NCBI RefSeq assembly: GCF_019578655.1
Contig: NC_063265.1
Location: forward strand, 8,280,501 to 8,344,500
Origin: Ricinus communis
Taxonomy: Eukaryota; Streptophyta; Magnoliopsida; Malpighiales; Euphorbiaceae
Length of the DNA: 64,000 bases
Direction: 5' to 3'
Each line of letters opens with the position of its first letter. The first letter of the stretch is position 1. This document shows, piece after piece, positions 22,663 to 35,100 of this stretch. The notes below the pieces were generated by a model. The model searched no databases and was not told where the DNA came from. It saw only the letters and a program-made list of their open reading frames with translations. A program made the position numbers and the translations under genes.

Positions 22663-23169
22663 CCTTTTGGTAGTTGGTGCAAGGTGCTATTGGGAGATGA
22701 ATGTTGATGATGCTCATTTGTATCGTTATTCAAAAGACATGTATTATTGGATTGTTGAGTTTGTATAAGTTGTTTTATATTATTGGATTAGTATGGATTA
22801 GTATAACATTTGAACCTGTACCCTTTGAGGGAGGCTTGAAAAGCATAACGTATGCGTTTTTTTATGTGAATTCTATAAATTTTGGAAAAAAATAGGTAAA
22901 ATCAGCAAGATCCGTTTAGGATCCGTAGGATCCAACGGATCTGGATCTGGATTCCAACTTTTCAGACCCGACGGATCCGGATCGGATCTGGATCCAGGGT
23001 CCAAAAACGGATCTGGATCCAGTCGGATCCGGTCCAGATCCGACCTGTTGCCATCTCTAATCGAAACACAAGAAGTTGCAGGTGTCCATCGTTCAGCAAG
23101 GTGATCTTTCATATGAGTGATTGTCATTGTCGTATAAACTCGGCTCAAATTCAAAGTTAAGGTTCATTA

Positions 23170-23340
23170 TGTTAATCCCCATATTATTAGGAGAAATGAA
23201 ACACGAATATCATAATGTGGAATTAATCCGAGTAACTTCTATTTGAAGCAGAAATTAAATCCTTATTCCACTTCAAGATTAAAGGTCCACACATGCATGA
23301 CAATTGATATTCCAACCAAGGAAGAGGAAATAAAATGGAA
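23170..23340. repeat. Diverged copy of the segment at 6370-6480
   Basis: Same orientation. CCGAGTAACTTCTATTTGAA and CTTATTCCACTTCAAG are the clearest matches. It lies upstream of pseudogene copy 3, as the other lies upstream of copy 1. Confidence 0.6.
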
Positions 23341-24362
23341 CCACTGTATAGCTTTCATTCACTGCACATGCATTCATGTTACAATTTGTAGTGAAATAGA
23401 TTGGCCTATAACACGGTTCAGAAAAGATTAGCAATATGACAATATTAAGAATTTTGTTGGCCATTTCCTTTTCTTCACTAATAAATTTTATGGGACACTC
23501 TGAATAATCGATCATGTAAAATATGAAAATACTTTTTCTTTTTCTACTCGTATTCTCAACTTCTTTTACTTTTTTTTTTTATTCTTTTAAAGGACGTTTG
23601 TTATTGCTGTTAGAAAATAAAAAAGCTAGTTTAAATTAAAAAAAAAATAATTTTAAAAAGTTTAGCTATATGAAAAAGAAAGCTACCTAAAAGATACTAG
23701 GTAAATTATAAGGTTTTAAAAAAATCAACTAATTTTTTAATATTTTCATAATTTTAAAAATGTTAAAGTGATATATGAAATTATTAAACTATCATGCATA
23801 TCCTAAAGCTTATAGCAACAAAAAGATACTATTATATGTCTAAATATAAATATAAATAAAAATAATAATATTAAAAAGAAATTTAAATAATGACAATTAG
23901 TTTTATGTAGAAATGACTTAATATTATAATACTAAATAGTTAATAAAGACTTTCTTTTTATTTAACTTTGTTTTCTAAACTTGGTTAAAAAAGAAAAACT
24001 ATAGCCAATTAGTATTGAAATTTTGACTATTGAAACTAATGATCCCAGCACAAAGAATACCATAACTAGTTGCTAAATATTCTATTCCTATAGCAGATCG
24101 ACTGTGAAAAGAAAGGGAGGAACCAAAAGAATTTAGAAAGCAGCCCTCGAAGTATATATGGAAGTCCCTCTCATCTCCAAAATAAAGTAAACATAAAGAA
24201 ACTGGTTCTTTAATTTGCAGGAATCATATTTTGGTCCTCTACCATCATTTTCTTTTCCAGGATAGTGGAAGGGAGGACATCAATGATTCCTAAACATCGT
24301 TTTCTTTTCTTGGATAATGGAACAGCATAGAATCTAATAATCATCTTAGAAAGAACAAACAC

Positions 24363-24820
24363 ATGGGTGCTCGAGTTAAAGATCAAGTGTAGAAAATGCA
24401 GATTGATGCACTGCACAGGATATATCAGATGTTGTGACTTTTTTCCTTTTAGCCTCAACTGATGGAGCAATATATATGGTCTTGCATTGCACGTGGTGTT
24501 CTTAACTGGGTCGCAGATATGATACTCATCCTGAGGAACGTGACTATAACCCAAACCTAACCGCAAGCCTTCTTCCAGGTGTTTATCACCCTCCTGATTC
24601 TCCACCTCCGTCCAAACCTGATGGCTGTGGTCCTCCTCCTGCCACAGGAGGATATGGACCACGACCTCCTTATATCAGGGCTATCCTCCTCCTCGCACCC
24701 CATCTCGTCGTGGGAATTATCATCCTCCTCCACCACCTCAATATTATAGCCATCCTTCACAACCAGCTCCTGGTTGTTCGTATCATCCTTGTCCCTACTG
24801 TAACTGTGGTGGGTAACAGT
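24363..24820 (+). pseudogene. Pro/Tyr-rich small protein, copy 3, broken
   Basis: Starts ATGGGTGCTCGAGTTAAAGA like copies 1 and 2. It hits an in-frame TAG within the first 12 codons (CAAGTGTAGAAAATG), has insertions in the conserved domain (GATATATCAGATGTTGTGAC, then extra T's), and runs through several frames over a tail still rich in CCTCCTCC. The upstream block CTAGTTGCTAAATATTCTATTCCTAT (about 24067) and the 3' UTR block GGACAAATGATGGAGA...TTTGGAAATATTGGCAGC (about 24829-24868) match copy 1. The whole gene was therefore duplicated with its flanks, not retrocopied. Confidence 0.85.
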
Positions 24821-24879
24821 AAATCTGGACGGACAAATGATGGAGACAAGTTTGGAAATATTGGCAGCTTTAGCCTAAA

Positions 24880-27540
24880 ACACTAAAATAATCTCCGTTG
24901 GTGTAATGGTGTAGGGGTAGGGACACGCCCGATTGTTATATTATGGAATCCGGTCAAGGATTCTATACGAACAGGAGTCCATAAACATATGTAAGGAGAG
25001 GCTTTGCAATTAACCATTTAAAATTGAAAGTAAGTTCAGTCAAGATAGAATCAAATGTTTTCAGTCAAGAAAATAATTTTATTTCACGTATTACTTTTTT
25101 TAAGGAATTGTATCATTTTTAAATTCTTTAAAATTATAATAAAATAAATTTATAAAATTAATATTATTATTAAAAATTATATATTAAATAAATTTTTATA
25201 TATTTATAAAATTAATCATTTATTTACGTGTTATACGACTGTTATAATTATTTTACTGTCACTATTTTAAAAGAATTTATTTTGACATGTATATTTATTT
25301 TTGATACATGAAATTTTTATTTTTTTAAATTGTAATAAATAAATTTAAAATTAATATATTAAAAATAATATTTTTATATATTTATAAAAGCTACTTGTTT
25401 ACCTGCATGCTTTGTAGGACTGTTGTAATTATTTTAATTATAAATAATAATATAAATTAAATTTATATATAAAATTAAATAATTTTTTAATATTTTATAA
25501 TTAATTAAAATATTTAAAAATAATAAAAAATTAAATATTTTTAACTTCTTTATTAGTTTTTTAATATTTTAAGATTTTATTAATATAAAAATTATAAATT
25601 AATTAATAAAAAACTATAAAATTATACATAAATTTGAATTCTACGTATCAATAATAAGTATACCCGTCAAAATTAAAAATTATATGTATTAGAATATAGT
25701 AAAATATGTCAAAAACTTATATTATACCAAATAAATATATATTTTTATTCATTTACATATTCATTTTCTATATGTATAATATCTGTTAGATATAATATCT
25801 TATAATAATTATTTTTTTATATTTAAATATTCATTATCTGTGAATTTGATATTCATTGCAGTTGATGTTCATGTTTATTTCGTTCAATGTATTAGTTTAT
25901 ATTAATGTTCATTATCTAGTACTGCAATGTACATTTTCTGTGTATATAATGTTCATCAATATTCACAAATGAAAATATTGATTTTTTATGAAAGTTTTTA
26001 TTATTTTTGTGGTACATATTGAAAAAAAAATTATGATTGATATAAACATTCATAATTTATAGGCATATTATTCATTAGTTTATCAATGGATATTCGTCAT
26101 TAATGAAAACCATACACACTAATCCATTCAAATGAACACATATAATATAGACATAACATAAATCGTCCTTATATAGTTGGAAAAAGAAAAGAAAATTCAA
26201 GCTAAACTTATACTATAAATATTTATATTATGACATATATTTTTTTTTAACAAAATTAGGTTAACAAATAATAAATATTTAACGTTTAAAAAATGATCAT
26301 TCAACATAATATTTAATAAACATAAATTAATCAATATTTAATATAAAATTAATAAATATAAATCACTTTTTTTTTTAAATTATGTCAGCGTCTGATAAGG
26401 GTCGGTGTTTGACGCACGTGTAAAATTTAAAATATAAATTTTCATACAAATAAAATGATACCGAATAGACGTTATAGATATTTTTTTAATCTAAGAAAGT
26501 GTACAATAAAAATGCCTTATAATAAGAAAAAGTACAAAAAAATGTACAAATTATATTAAAAAATGAAATATCTCCATCACGCTATTAATTAATATTTGGC
26601 CATGTTTCACTTGCTAAATAAAAATTTACATTATATTAAGTTTATAATAATTAAAAGGCAAAAAACTTCACCGTTTTTTATATTTTAAAGTGTTTTTAAG
26701 TCTTTATATTATTTTCTCTTTTTACTCTCTTCTTCACTTTATTTCCTTTTTTTTTTCCTTTAGTTTTTTTCATTTTCTATTTTTCTGCTTTCTATATTAC
26801 TTTCTTCAATCTCTGCTTATTCTTTCTTTTCTTTATTGCTTCTCCGTGTTAATTTAAAATTTTTATTTTCTAAATCAGCAATGAGTAAAATTTACACATA
26901 ATATATCACTAAATAAATAAATAAACAAATTAAAATTAATTTTCATCGATAAGTCACTAAGAAAAGAAATTAAAAAAAAAGAAAAAATATGAAAAAATTT
27001 TAATAGCAGGGAAAAGGCAATAATTTTATCATTAAATAAATAAAAATCAAATAGTAAGAAAAGTATAAAAAATAAAATCTAAAAACTTAATATAAAAAAT
27101 TAAATTAAATAAAAATAGAAAATAGAAATTAAATTCTTACCATGAAATTTCCAATTAGCGATGAATTATTTTTATTGCTATCTAGTGATAGACATATTCT
27201 TTAACTAGATTTGAAGATATCTTTGTTTTTATTTTAGTTTAATAGAAAAACTAATTTATAAAGGTAATTTAGTATAATATTAGTCTGACTAGTATAATAT
27301 TGATAAATAATAACATTTAATTTAGTTGTTATATATTAATCTTCTCTCTAAAATTAAATAATTTTTTTAAGAAATTAATAAAACAGTTTTTTTGAAACCA
27401 TGAAACAGTCAATTTATAAATAAAACTGATATAAAAAATTAAAATAAAATATTATTATCTAAGTCTTTTAACGAGGCATTAGATAAAGTTAATATAATAA
27501 TTTCTCAAATTTTAGGGTGCAAAATCGTTATTACCCCGAA
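24880..27540. other. AT-rich intergenic region
   Basis: About 2.7 kb of very AT-rich DNA with short homopolymers and no open frame of note. I see no gene, RNA or complete mobile element. Confidence 0.6.
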
Positions 27541-27671
27541 AACAGTGTGTAGTGACGGTTAACAAAGCTTCAGTTTGGCGAGCAAACAGAATAGCAGCTA
27601 AAGCTACCGCAAAAAATAACTGGAAAAGAAGCAAAAACAGGTTCAGAGTTGGTGTAATTTTCGAAATTGAG

Positions 27672-30115
27672 ATGGCGGGTTCTTCCAGTGCATCACCGGC
27701 TCCTAAAATCCTATTGGCAAAGCCGGGACTTGTGACCGCTGGACCAGGAGTAGGTAAATTCGGGCGACCCGGTTCCGAAGATGAAACGGTGACACATCAT
27801 CGATCTCGTTTACCTGCAATTGGCTCTCTAAATCTTCTATCTGATTCTTGGGAATTTCACATCGATCGCTTTCTACCTGTAATTTTTTTTTCCTAATTTC
27901 ACATTTCTATTCATATTTTCTTTAGCATTAGGTTAAATTTGCTCGATTTGCTTAGGGTTGGATAAAAAAGAAAAAAAAAATGTTTGTGCAGTTCTTAACT
28001 GAGAATACAGATTTTACTGTGGTTGGGGTAATTGGGCCACCAGGAGTTGGCAAATCAACTATTATGAATGAGCTTTATGGTTTTGATGCTACTTCACCTG
28101 GTCAGTCCCTTTTTTCTATTTTATATATGATTTTACAGAGCTACTATATATCAACTAGTTGTAAAAGATAATTATGGTTTAGTATAATGCAGGAATGCTG
28201 CCGCCATTTACTACACAATCAGAAGATAATAGAGCAATGGCAAGACATTCTAGTGTTGGCATTGAGCCAAGAGTATCTGCTGACCGCCTTATACTTCTTG
28301 ACACTCAGGTTTTTTCTCTTTTTTGCCTTTTTACCTTTTCTTGCTTCTAATATATTCACATGAGATGGTTTGATGTCCCCATTTAAAGTCTTCCATTTAA
28401 TGAAGATATGGATCAAGTTCAAAGCCAAGAGAAAATTTTATAGATAGTTAAGCATAATTGCTGATGAGTTTGTGAGATGACGATTTCTTATACTTTATAA
28501 CCAAAATCTAGCCGGCTCAAGTAGCATAGCCTACCATCTATAACTTCTCTGTGGGAGACTGGTTTTATGTTAACGCATATCCTGCATAAATAACAACAAT
28601 CTATCAAAGTGTAATGTTATTTGAGGATATTTCTGCTGTTTTTCTTTTTTCTCTCTTCTCCTCAACTCTGTTTCCTGTAATTTCTTCGTTCTCTTTCTCT
28701 TAACTCTTTGATGTTTTGTTTTTATTCTCTTTTTTCCAGCCTGTTTTTAGCTCTTCTATCTTAGCTGAGATGATGAGGCCCGATGGTTCTTCAACTATTT
28801 CAGTGTTAAGTGGTGAAAATCTATCTGCTGAATTGGCTCATGAACTTATGGGTATTCAGGTAAATGAAGAGGATATGCATATCTAAGCTCATTCTTGATG
28901 TTAAAAATGTAATTTCTATACACGTGCTTTCTACATTTACATGTTTATATGTATATTTGACAACCATAGAAAATGTCTAATGAACTTTTGTATTTCTCGG
29001 ATGCTGTAAGGAGCTCCTTTAGCTCGGTGTTCTTCTAGCATCCATTTGTCACATTGTGCTGGTGGTATCAGACGGAGTTCATGATGACTGTATGTGGCAA
29101 TTAATGCTGACGGTACCACTCTTGCCCTGGTCTTAGCTCTCGGTATTGTAATATGCTTCATATTGAGCCAGCAAGTTATGCCCTTAATCTGTTCTTCTTG
29201 TAGGCACTTCTCTTGCAGTTTCTTTTTGGGTCGTGGATTTCCTTGTTGCTCTGTCATCCTTCAACACTTTGATTCATTGATTATATGTATCTTACACGGC
29301 TGTTTTTTCTTTTTTCTTGCAGGTCGATCTGTTGAAACATGGCATACCTGATCCATCTTCACTAACATCTTCACATTTGCATAGCTCTAATGTGGGGCCT
29401 GAAAAAGAAAACAAAGATAAAAGTTTTGATAGTGAAGGGTATATGGCCACTCCAGTCTTTGTGCATACGAAGTAAGTATTTCTATTTTTGGCATTATTTG
29501 AAATGATTGCCGTTTTGCCACTTGGTTTTGGAGCTAACCTGGTTGACTGTACTTATCTAGTCCACTCCTTTTGTAGATTTCAAGGTCAAAATTTTACTCC
29601 ACTTAACTTGATGCAACTGAGAAAGGCACTTGCACAATATTTTAGCTCGTCTTCATTTATGAGAGAGAAATGTGGAAACTTGGGAAAAGAGAATCTCATT
29701 TCTTCTACAGTTTCTACTACTAAGAGTAATGATCTTCATTCTACACCACTGAGTTTAATTTTAATCCCATCTAAAAACAAAGATGACATGCCAAGAGCTC
29801 AGCATGAAAGTTACATCTCTGCACTATGGAAACTGAGAGACGAGGTACATCTATCACTATTACACAAGCATTTATACTTTTTCCCTATATAACTAGCATG
29901 CTAGTTGAGCTGCATAAAATGTATGTGAACTTCTAGTAATTTGTTTTTTCTACTTTCTTCAGGTTTTATCCATGAACTGCCCTTCTTTTGCAAGGACTGT
30001 CTCAGAACGTGACTGGCTGAAAAATTCTGCCAAGATATGGGAACTAGTTAAAAATTCTTCTATTATTGCCGAGTATAGCCGGACACTTCAAAATTCAGGT
30101 ATGTTTAGGAGGTAG
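27672..30115 (+). CDS. SMG9: SMG9-like nonsense-mediated decay factor
   Basis: Eight exons join in phase: 27672-27878, 27992-28100, 28193-28308, 28740-28859, 29023-29112, 29323-29471, 29577-29844, 29963-30115 (1212 bp, 403 residues). ATG 27672 (MAGSSSASPAPKIL) is the first in-frame ATG. The protein has a G-like domain with P-loop GPPGVGKS at about 84-91. Other family wording is MLPPFTTQSEDN, LILLDTQPVFSSS, VLVVSDGVHDDCMWQLM and VDLLKHGIPDPS, ending ...SGMFRR. SMG9 with SMG8 binds and regulates the kinase SMG1, which phosphorylates UPF1 in nonsense-mediated mRNA decay (established for the family). The P-loop looks intact. All eight exons are unbroken, so the gene is probably active. The small exon 29023-29112 is required to restore the family sequence between MGIQ and VDLLK. 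Confidence 0.88.
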
Positions 30116-31813
30116 TGACCCCAATGTAATCTTTAGTCATGTAAGGAGGTCGTGAAAGATTGTTATCAGTGATGTCATAGTTTAGCCTGCCCTTATGCTC
30201 TCTAACAAGACACTTGTCTATGTAATTCATATACACTGTATTTTATTAGCATTGTCAAGGCCTTGGAATGAACGGAAAATTGACTCCCTCTCTGTCACTC
30301 TCCTTTTCTCTCTCTATCCAGTAATTCAGCTAAGCATATTTTAGTTTTCACTTTTGGTGTTCTAGTGCTACTTAATCTTCTAGCTCAAGGAAATCATGGA
30401 GCAAAATATTTAATCCATTGCCCTTCCATTTTGTCTATCTTATAAGAAGCTCTGCAGGTTCTAATATTTCTCTCTCTTATTTGTGTTTCTATTTTATCAT
30501 TGAAGAGAAAATGCCAGTCTAAATGAGGTCTCAAGCGAGAAGCATGATAAGAAATCTATCAAAATAAACATAGTACTTGTTTCTCAGCAATCTTGCCAAC
30601 CCGCCATCCATCTTTGTCAGGAAGCATGTCAAGCTCCAGTAGACTCCTAAAAAGCATCAACCTTGTCAAGCCCCAGTAGACCACCGCTGTTGGTTCTCTG
30701 TTATATTGGGTTGTCTGTGTTTAAATCAAATAAAAGAATAAACATATCTGTAATATTTGAAGTTGAAAATCCTAGCAAAGGGTAAAATTAGTAAATAAAG
30801 ATGAGGCGCCAATAAAATGGTTTGCGCCAGTAGTGCTTCTCTTGAAATATGACCGTTAGAAGCTGTTCTTGCCCTACTTCTTCTGCACTTATAAATATCA
30901 ATTGATTAGAGTTCAAGAAATTATAAACAAGTCCTTTACAACAATTTTCTGCCCTAATCACATTCTGGTTTCCTCCCTGTTTTATTAGTTCCCCATTACA
31001 TTTTGAGCTCTCTGTTTTACGAAAAATAAGAAAAAGAAGAATAGCAGAGACTGCTTCGGTCGCGCCACATTTGTTAACAGCTCTAGTTTTATGATTTTAT
31101 GGATTCAGTACCCAAGACGAAGCGATCTTGCTTAAAACATAAGAAATCACAACTACTACTCGACAACCATCAATTCTGAAGATTTGGACCGCGGACAGGA
31201 TGCTCCCAAGTTCAAGAAACAAAGAACACTTGCAATGGGTAACCACCAAAACTACACCAACTTAGTCTTTGCTTTGCAAATCGCCTTATTCTAGGAGTAG
31301 AATAAAATCACTTCAACTTTATGAATGGATACTAAGTTTAAATCTCATTAAGCTCGAAAATAAAAAATATAGTGATTATTTTGGTGCGAATTAAATCCAT
31401 TTCATTCAAATTTTTCATCTATTTTCATAGATATACAGTGACATTAAAACATATGTAACACACAGACAACTGCAATTTGTACAGTCGTAGCCATGCCTTC
31501 TTTCTTCTTCATCTTATTATTATTATCAGCTCTCATTCATGAGCAAGCAAGCCCCTAGTCTTTAAACAATTCAGACATGAAAAGCACCAAAAGATTACAA
31601 AGATTCGTGGTATATGATTTTATTTGCATAAGCATAATTATTGTGCAGATAAATATATTTGCAGCTCAGTCTCAAAATCCACCGTCAGTTTGTTTAGTTC
31701 TTGTTGCTTAAAAACAATATATATAAACAATTAAACTAACCCATATGTATAATATAAAATAAAATCACCATTTAAGTTATATATTTATTTAATTAAATTT
31801 TGGGTATATGCAA

Positions 31814-31878
<65 letters not shown>

Positions 31879-32050
31879 AATTAAACTAACCCATATATAT
31901 ATAATATAAAATAAAATTACCATTTAAGTTATATATATATTTAATTAAATTTTGGGTATGCAGATAGAGCAGTATTTACTTGAATAGCCCTCCAAAGATA
32001 TTACCAACAATAATAACACAAAAACAAATATTAATAATAATTTATTGTTT
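30116..32050. other. Intergenic, possible retrotransposon fragment
   Basis: Between about 30688 (TGTTGGTTCTCTG) and 31080 (TTGTTAACA) the DNA resembles a copia-type LTR: TG...CA ends, and a TATAAATAT block near 30890 followed by sequence about 400 bp from the start. No second LTR, primer-binding site or matching target duplication was found, so this is tentative. The remainder has no gene. Confidence 0.35.
31723..31965. repeat. Direct 90-bp repeats flanking a long (AT)n tract
   Basis: ATATAAACAATTAAACTAAC...TTTTGGGTAT occurs at about 31721-31808 and again at about 31872-31960, separated by about 50 bp of uninterrupted AT. Differences are a few bases, mostly in AT length. Confidence 0.9.
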
Positions 32051-32052
32051 TG

Positions 32053-32070
32053 AAATATATAAACCCTAAA
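32053..32070 (+). promoter_or_regulatory. TATA-like and telo-box upstream of PPR gene
   Basis: AATATATAAACCCTAAA contains both an ATATATAA box and AAACCCTAA (32061-32069), about 130 bp before the start codon. Confidence 0.45.
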
Positions 32071-32198
32071 AAATATCAAAACATTTATCTTCTATTCTCC
32101 TTCCCTCTTCTTGTCATTCCATTTTCCCACTACACTAAAATCCTCCTCTCCAACCCACAAAATTTCCCGGGAAACGCTAGGAAAATAAAAGAAAAAGG

Positions 32199-35100
32199 AT
32201 GGAGTCCATCATCCTCAAGTCGACCTTCCTCCCTCCACTTCCGAACCGAAAACCAAAATCCCAAAAAGCCTCAAAAGCAAACTCCAAAATGACCATCAAA
32301 TCCTCAATTCATTCGGACCCATGGTCATTAAGCGACGGCAACGATATATCAAAACCAAAACCCAGATCCAGAAACCCCAAGAAACCACTTTCGGACGATA
32401 ATGCAAGACGCATAATCAAAGCTAAAGCTCAATACTTGAGCTTGCTACGTAAACACAAGGGACCACATGTCCAAACACCCAAATGGATAAAAAGAACACC
32501 TGAACAAATGGTTAAGTACTTGGAGGATGATAGAAATGGGCATCTTTATGGGAAACATGTGGTTGCTGCTATAAAGACTGTGAGAGGATTGGCTGGGAAA
32601 AGAGAGGAAGAGAGGAACGTGAGATTGGTGATGAGTGGGTTTGTGGGTAAATTGAGTTTTAGAGAGATGTGTGTTGTTCTGAAGGAACAGAAAGGTTGGA
32701 GAGAAGCTAGAGACTTTTTTTATTGGATGAAATTGCAGGTCTGTTAATTTTTCTTGCTTCTCTTTTTAAAGGGTTCGTTCTGAAAGTACGAAAATTTGCT
32801 AAAATTTAGTAGAAACTAACTTTTTTTGGTTAATTTTTATGTTTGAAAAGTATATAAATTGCTAATAATTTGATTCTTCCTAAGTTTAACATTGAGTTAT
32901 TCTGAAAAAGAAAATGAGATCATGCATAATGCAAAAATTCATTATTCCAAATAGGCTCTTTTCAAGCAGATACGTGCGTTTGAGTTGGAAAGTGTATAGA
33001 TACATGAGGCTAATGTTTTGACCGGATACGTTCTATGTTTTTTGTTATGTTTAGATGACTTTTATCTTTCCATGCTTTAACTTTGGACGGAATTTATGGT
33101 AAGGGCGTGTAAATATAATTTGGTGAATTTCATGCGGTAACTGGATTTTGGTTGCTTGTCTGGATGGAACTCTAGCTGGCGTGGTATTTGCTTGCAATGC
33201 TTGTTTCAGTTTTTGGTTTGAGTGACTAGTTTCTTGGGTTGGTTTTGATGGATGCTCATTGCTCCCTGTGCTTCTTTGGTGTTTTATTTTATTAATACTC
33301 CAAAAGGCTTAAGCTGAACCATAATGCTATTTCTTTGTCTTGTTATTTGGTATTTCTGATCGTCAGTGACTGATAAAGACATTTAGCCAAGTATAGGAAA
33401 GTTTTTATGGAACTGCCATTTTTTTCCCCAGAAAATTACTTGAAGGTAGCTTATGCGTTGCTCTGATAGATATGACATTTGGTTAGAATTCATACTCTAC
33501 TCTAGCTCCTTCATCATTGTTGGTTTCTTGAAATTCTGGTGGTTTATTTCTATTATATTTTTGGACAGTGTTTTGCAATGCCAGCAAATATTATTAGATT
33601 TTCGTTTTGTTTCCAAATGGCTAAGCCTGAGTTGGCTTTTTATACTTTGTGATTTTTTTTTTCTTTTGTTTTCCTGAAAAAAGATGCAAAAAATTAATCT
33701 CATGTAGTGACAGACTTGTGCTCTAACAGATATGCTATCATCCAAGCGTTATAGTCTACACAATTGTTTTACGAACATATGGACAAGTTGGAAAGATCAA
33801 GTTGGCTGAACAAACCTTCTTGGAGATGCTTGAAGCAGGATGTGAACCCGATGAAGTTGCTTGTGGTACTATGTTATGTTCATATGCTAGATGGGGACGC
33901 CACAAGGCTATGTTTTCATTTTATTCTGCTATACGGGAAAGGGGAATAACACTTTCAGTTTCAGTTTACAACTTTATGCTGTCCTCTTTGCAGAAGAAGT
34001 CACTTCATGGCAGGGTCATAGAATTATGGAGGCAAATGGTGGATAAAGCAGTGGCACCCAATACTTTTACTTATACTGTGGTCATCAGTTCACTTGTCAA
34101 GGAAGGTCTTCATGAAGAGGCTTTTAAATTTTTTAATGAGATGAAGAACACTGGGCATGTGCCTGAGGAGGTGACATATAGCTTGCTTATTACTGTAAGT
34201 ACCAAAAAGGGTAACTGGGATGAAGCAGGGAGACTATATGAGGATTTGATATCTCATGGACTAGTTCCAAGTAACTTCACCTGTGCTTCACTTCTGACAA
34301 TGTATTACAAAAATGGAGATTTTTCTAAAGCTCTTTCTCTCTTTATGGAAATGCAAAGCAAGAAAATTGCAGCTGATGAAGTAATCTATGGACTTCTCAT
34401 TAGAATATATGGGAAACTTGGCCTTTATGATGATGCCCAGAAAACATTTGAAGAGACTGAACAATTGGGTCTGCTGAGTGATGAGAAAACATATTTGGCA
34501 ATGGCACAAGTTCACCTTAGCTCGGGGAATTCTGAGAAAGCTTTGAGTGTTATTGAAGTGATGAAGTCTAGAAATATTTGGTTGTCGAGATTTGCTTATA
34601 TTGTTCTATTGCAGTGTTATGTTATGAAAGAAGATCTGGACTGTGCTGAAGCTACATATCAAGCTCTATCAAAGACTGGACTTCCTGATGCTGGGTCTTG
34701 TAATGACATGCTCAATTTGTATCTCAGACTTGACTTGACTGAAAAAGCTAAAACATTTTTCATCCAAATAAGAAAAGATCAGGTAGATTTTGATGAGGAG
34801 CTTTACAAGACAGTTACTAAAGTACTTTGCAAGGAGGGCATGCTAAGCGATGTTGAACAACTGACTGAAGAGGTGGGTACAAATGAATCATTGAAAGATA
34901 GTAGATTCTTCCTGACATTTTTTAAGATTATGCATGGAGAAAACAAGGAATGTAAACACATCATATCATTTGATCAACTTGACACTATTGCTCTGGGGCT
35001 TATCCTTACTTTGTATTTGAGACATGATAACTTTAGTAAGACCAAAGAGATCATAAGGTCGTTGCTTGTGACCTATGGTGGTTTGTCTACTGTGAATCAG

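Larger units (their letters stand above)
21833..23059. mobile_element. Non-autonomous hAT DNA transposon, 1.2 kb
   Basis: Terminal inverted repeats TAGGGATGGCAA (left) and TTGCCATCTCTA (right) are flanked by a perfect 8 bp target duplication, ATCGAAAC, at 21825-21832 and 23060-23067, the size made by hAT transposases. Both ends carry dense subterminal repeats built on GGATCCGGATC-like words (21850-21980 and 22905-23040), typical transposase-binding arrays. No transposase domain is present. The interior looks like a gene fragment: a 5' leader with CAAACCCTAAATTC and then two exon-like segments. Confidence 0.93.

Noticed and set aside
22873..23154. Asp/Pro-rich 93-codon frame on the minus strand, and 21832-22023
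   Set aside because: Produced by the GGATCC-type subterminal repeats of the hAT element. No gene structure.
24893..24990. tRNA-like wording (GGTGTAATGGTGTAGGGGTAGG)
   Set aside because: No cloverleaf can be drawn and no box B follows at the right spacing.
27552..27671. Upstream GTG-initiated extension of the SMG9 frame
   Set aside because: No in-frame ATG before 27672. The extension is likely 5' UTR.
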